Assembly: GCA_022842565.1 (NCBI GenBank)
Contig: JALHPH010000083.1
Coordinates: forward strand, 1 to 6,945
Source: Fimbriimonadaceae bacterium
GTDB taxonomy: Bacteria > Armatimonadota > Fimbriimonadia > Fimbriimonadales > Fimbriimonadaceae
DNA length: 6,945 bases
Direction: 5' to 3'
Shown: piece after piece, positions 5,575-6,945 of the stretch
Numbering within the stretch: the first letter of the stretch is position 1
How the letters are laid out: the number at the start of each line of letters is the position of its first letter
Position numbers and translations under genes: made by a program
Notes under the pieces: generated by a model
Told to the model about the DNA's origin: nothing
The model's input: only the letters and a program-made list of their open reading frames with translations
Database searches by the model: none

Positions 5575-6860
5575 TGATCCACTTTCGCCCAATATGGCAT
5601 ATAGTATTGGGCGTGAGAGCACTTGTTTTTCCTTGCCTTATCCTTGCCGCTGCAGTTGCACCTGCCATCACCCGGCGAGACGATGTCCCTGATGCCCACT
5701 ATTTGCTGGCGGCAACAGCCCACCCAAGCGTTGGGCTTTTCAATACGGGCTCTGGCACGGGCGATGCGGTCCGCACTGGAACGCTGATTGGCGACAAATT
5801 TGTATTGACTGCGGGCCACAACTTGCCGCCCGTTGGCAGTTCGCCGACCTTCACCGTGGGCGGCCAAACTTACAACGTCATTAGTTGGAGCCGTCACCCC
5901 AGTTACACGACCCAGGTGCTTCAAGGCAGCGACCTATTGGTTGCGCGATTGGGTCAGCGCGTGCTCAATGTGGCGCCGTCGAAGCTGCATACGGTACCGG
6001 TGATGGCGGGTACCGAGATGGTTCTGGTTGGGTCTGGCGGATCGGGGACAGGCACGCAAGGAGTGACTCTCTATGATCAGCGACTGCGCTCTGCCTCAAA
6101 CGTGGTCGATGTCGATCCGGCGTACGCCAACGTTTTTCTGTGCGATTTCGACGCCCCAAACGACCCGAGTAAGAATTCACTGTCGAGCATCGGCTCGGCG
6201 GCTGAGCCCACCACACGCGAGGGGACTTCTGCGGCGGGCGACTCGGGCGGCCCCGCCCTGGTGAGCATCAACGGTGAATGGCGGATCGTTGGCGTGATCA
6301 GCGCGATTTTCCAGTTCGATGGCTCTCTGGCCGGCTCCTATAGCGACGGCACCCTGTTCTCGCGCACCCAGCCTGCTCTTTCGTTTATTCGGGACCGCGC
6401 TTGGGAGACGGGCCGGGTGGATGGGATCGTGACGCTTGAAGACCTGACGATTGTGCCGACAGGGCGTATGCTGACGGTTCAGTTACTGGTCCCCGGCACG
6501 GAGACGTTGCTGGAAACGGTGACGGTGCCCTTGGCCGCCGATGGCGGTTACTCGTTTGTTACCTCACGACGCGGTGCAACCGATCTTCGGTTCTCGGTCG
6601 CGGGCTATCTTCGCAAACGCGCTACGAACGCGAATATCACCAATAACGGTCCGAGCGGACTGAATGCCAGTCTGACGGCGGGCGATGTGAACAATGACAA
6701 CGAGATCGGCCCGGCCGATTTTTCGGCGCTGAGCGCGGCGTTTGGCACTTTTGACGGTGACGCTGGGTATGTTCAGGCCGCCGATTTGAACCGCGACGGA
6801 GAGATTGGCCCGCTAGATTTCGCTATTCTGGCCGGTAACTTCGGCGAGTTCGGCGACTAA
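5574..6860 (+). CDS. Secreted S1-like (trypsin-fold) serine protease with C-terminal dockerin-type domain
   Basis: This encodes 428 aa from ATG 5574. A long signal peptide ends near residue 31 (ALVFPCLILAAAVAPA, then ITRRDD), so export is expected. The protease domain (about 40-275) has the triad His82 in VLTAGHN, Asp120 in GSDLLVARL and Ser224 in GDSGGPAL. The usual cysteine after the His is replaced by Asn. By simple alignment the S1-pocket position six before the Ser is Thr218, so arginine/lysine specificity is not predicted. Residues ~282-368 resemble a carboxypeptidase-regulatory-like beta domain. Residues 370-428 hold two EF-hand-like loops, DVNNDNEIGPADF (371-383) and DLNRDGEIGPLDF (404-416), a dockerin type I pattern. 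The start is uncertain: ATG 5574 overlaps the tRNA CCA and has no Shine-Dalgarno, while GTG 5613 gives a more typical signal peptide (MRALVFPC as translated). The frame upstream of 5574 is tRNA sequence. Confidence 0.87.
   Translation: MIHFRPIWHIVLGVRALVFPCLILAAAVAPAITRRDDVPDAHYLLAATAHPSVGLFNTGSGTGDAVRTGTLIGDKFVLTAGHNLPPVGSSPTFTVGGQTYNVISWSRHPSYTTQVLQGSDLLVARLGQRVLNVAPSKLHTVPVMAGTEMVLVGSGGSGTGTQGVTLYDQRLRSASNVVDVDPAYANVFLCDFDAPNDPSKNSLSSIGSAAEPTTREGTSAAGDSGGPALVSINGEWRIVGVISAIFQFDGSLAGSYSDGTLFSRTQPALSFIRDRAWETGRVDGIVTLEDLTIVPTGRMLTVQLLVPGTETLLETVTVPLAADGGYSFVTSRRGATDLRFSVAGYLRKRATNANITNNGPSGLNASLTAGDVNNDNEIGPADFSALSAAFGTFDGDAGYVQAADLNRDGEIGPLDFAILAGNFGEFGD
5586..5613 (+). repeat. Perfect 9-bp inverted repeat at the start of the protease gene
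   Basis: CGCCCAATA (5586-5594) is the exact reverse complement of TATTGGGCG (5605-5613), separated by a 10-nt loop (TGGCATATAG). In RNA it would form a stable hairpin beginning 12 nt after the tRNA 3' end and ending on the G of the alternative start GTG 5613. It is not a canonical terminator, because the nearest T-run is about ten bases further on. It could aid tRNA 3' processing, weaken read-through into the protease gene, or control protease translation. The repeat itself is certain; the role is not. Confidence 0.6.
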
Positions 6861-6880
6861 TCGATTTCTGGGAACCCAAC

Positions 6881-6945
6881 ATGGGGCGAACGGCCATAGA
6901 GAAAGGCGGGGACCTGCCGGGTACCCTCGTATCAATCGCTTATGG
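6881..6945 (+). CDS. Possible start of a further gene, truncated by window end
   Basis: An ATG at 6881 opens a frame with no stop to the end of the window, giving 21 residues (MGRTAIEKGGDLPGTLVSIAY). GGGAA at 6870-6874 lies 6 nt upstream and could serve as a weak Shine-Dalgarno. It lies 20 nt after the protease stop, with no terminator visible between. The peptide is too short to recognise, and 21 open codons in GC-rich DNA are not remarkable. It may equally be untranslated sequence. Confidence 0.25.
   Translation, partial: MGRTAIEKGGDLPGTLVSIAY

Noticed and set aside
5347..5622. Minus-strand frame containing EDSNLRPSTPQADALSTELR
   Set aside because: This peptide comes from translating a tRNA gene antisense, a known source of spurious hypothetical proteins. 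The tRNA, terminator and promoter explain the sequence.
5586..5630. Hairpin 5586-5613 followed by TTGTTTTT as a tRNA terminator
   Set aside because: The T-run begins about ten bases after the stem rather than directly after it, so it is not a canonical intrinsic terminator. It is kept as an unexplained inverted repeat instead.
5472..5924. Minus-strand 150-aa frame crossing the tRNA and the protease start
   Set aside because: It is antisense to the tRNA and to a protease with clear family motifs, and has no recognisable domain.
6889..6945. Faint resemblance of CGGCCATAG and following bases to the 5' part of 5S rRNA
   Set aside because: The most conserved 5S segment (CCGAAC...GGAAG) is absent at the expected distance, and the flanking helix I does not fit.

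Overview
The window is a GC-rich bacterial segment, coding almost throughout, with every supported gene on the + strand. The best taxonomic clue is the last protein. It ends in a regulatory-like beta domain followed by a dockerin-type pair of calcium loops (GDVNNDNEIGPADFSAL and DLNRDGEIGPLDF). I associate this C-terminal architecture with secreted proteins of Armatimonadota, especially Fimbriimonadia. That placement is pattern recognition, not a database result.

Left block (1-5301) is one tightly packed run of five genes: the C-terminal end of a MoxR-type AAA+ ATPase, a DUF58 protein, a membrane-anchored TgpA-like transglutaminase, the delta subunit of DNA polymerase III (holA), and a DUF429 protein. 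The first junction is a 3-nt gap. The next three junctions are all 4-nt ATGA overlaps, so the run looks like one translationally coupled transcript. MoxR, DUF58 and transglutaminase form a widespread cell-envelope cassette. holA is a replisome gene, so its placement looks like operon economy rather than shared function.

Middle block (5302-5574) is an AT-rich spacer with no coding potential. It holds a strong intrinsic terminator (5435-5469), a possible small-RNA transcription unit ending there, a perfect TATAAT box (5484-5489), and a complete tRNA-Arg gene with anticodon GCG and an encoded CCA end (5499-5574). The -10 box lies so close to the tRNA that the 5' leader should be only about 1-3 nt.

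Right block (5574-6945) is a secreted trypsin-fold (S1-like) serine protease with an intact His/Asp/Ser triad and the dockerin tail. Its first ATG shares its A with the last base of the tRNA CCA. A perfect 9-bp inverted repeat sits just inside the gene and ends on an alternative GTG start. The last 65 bases may contain the start of another gene, but that call is weak.

No CRISPR array, insertion sequence, integrase or phage gene is visible. I see no convincing previously undescribed multi-gene system. The densest unexplained signals are in 5302-5615: terminator, promoter, tRNA, hairpin and protease start packed into about 300 bp.
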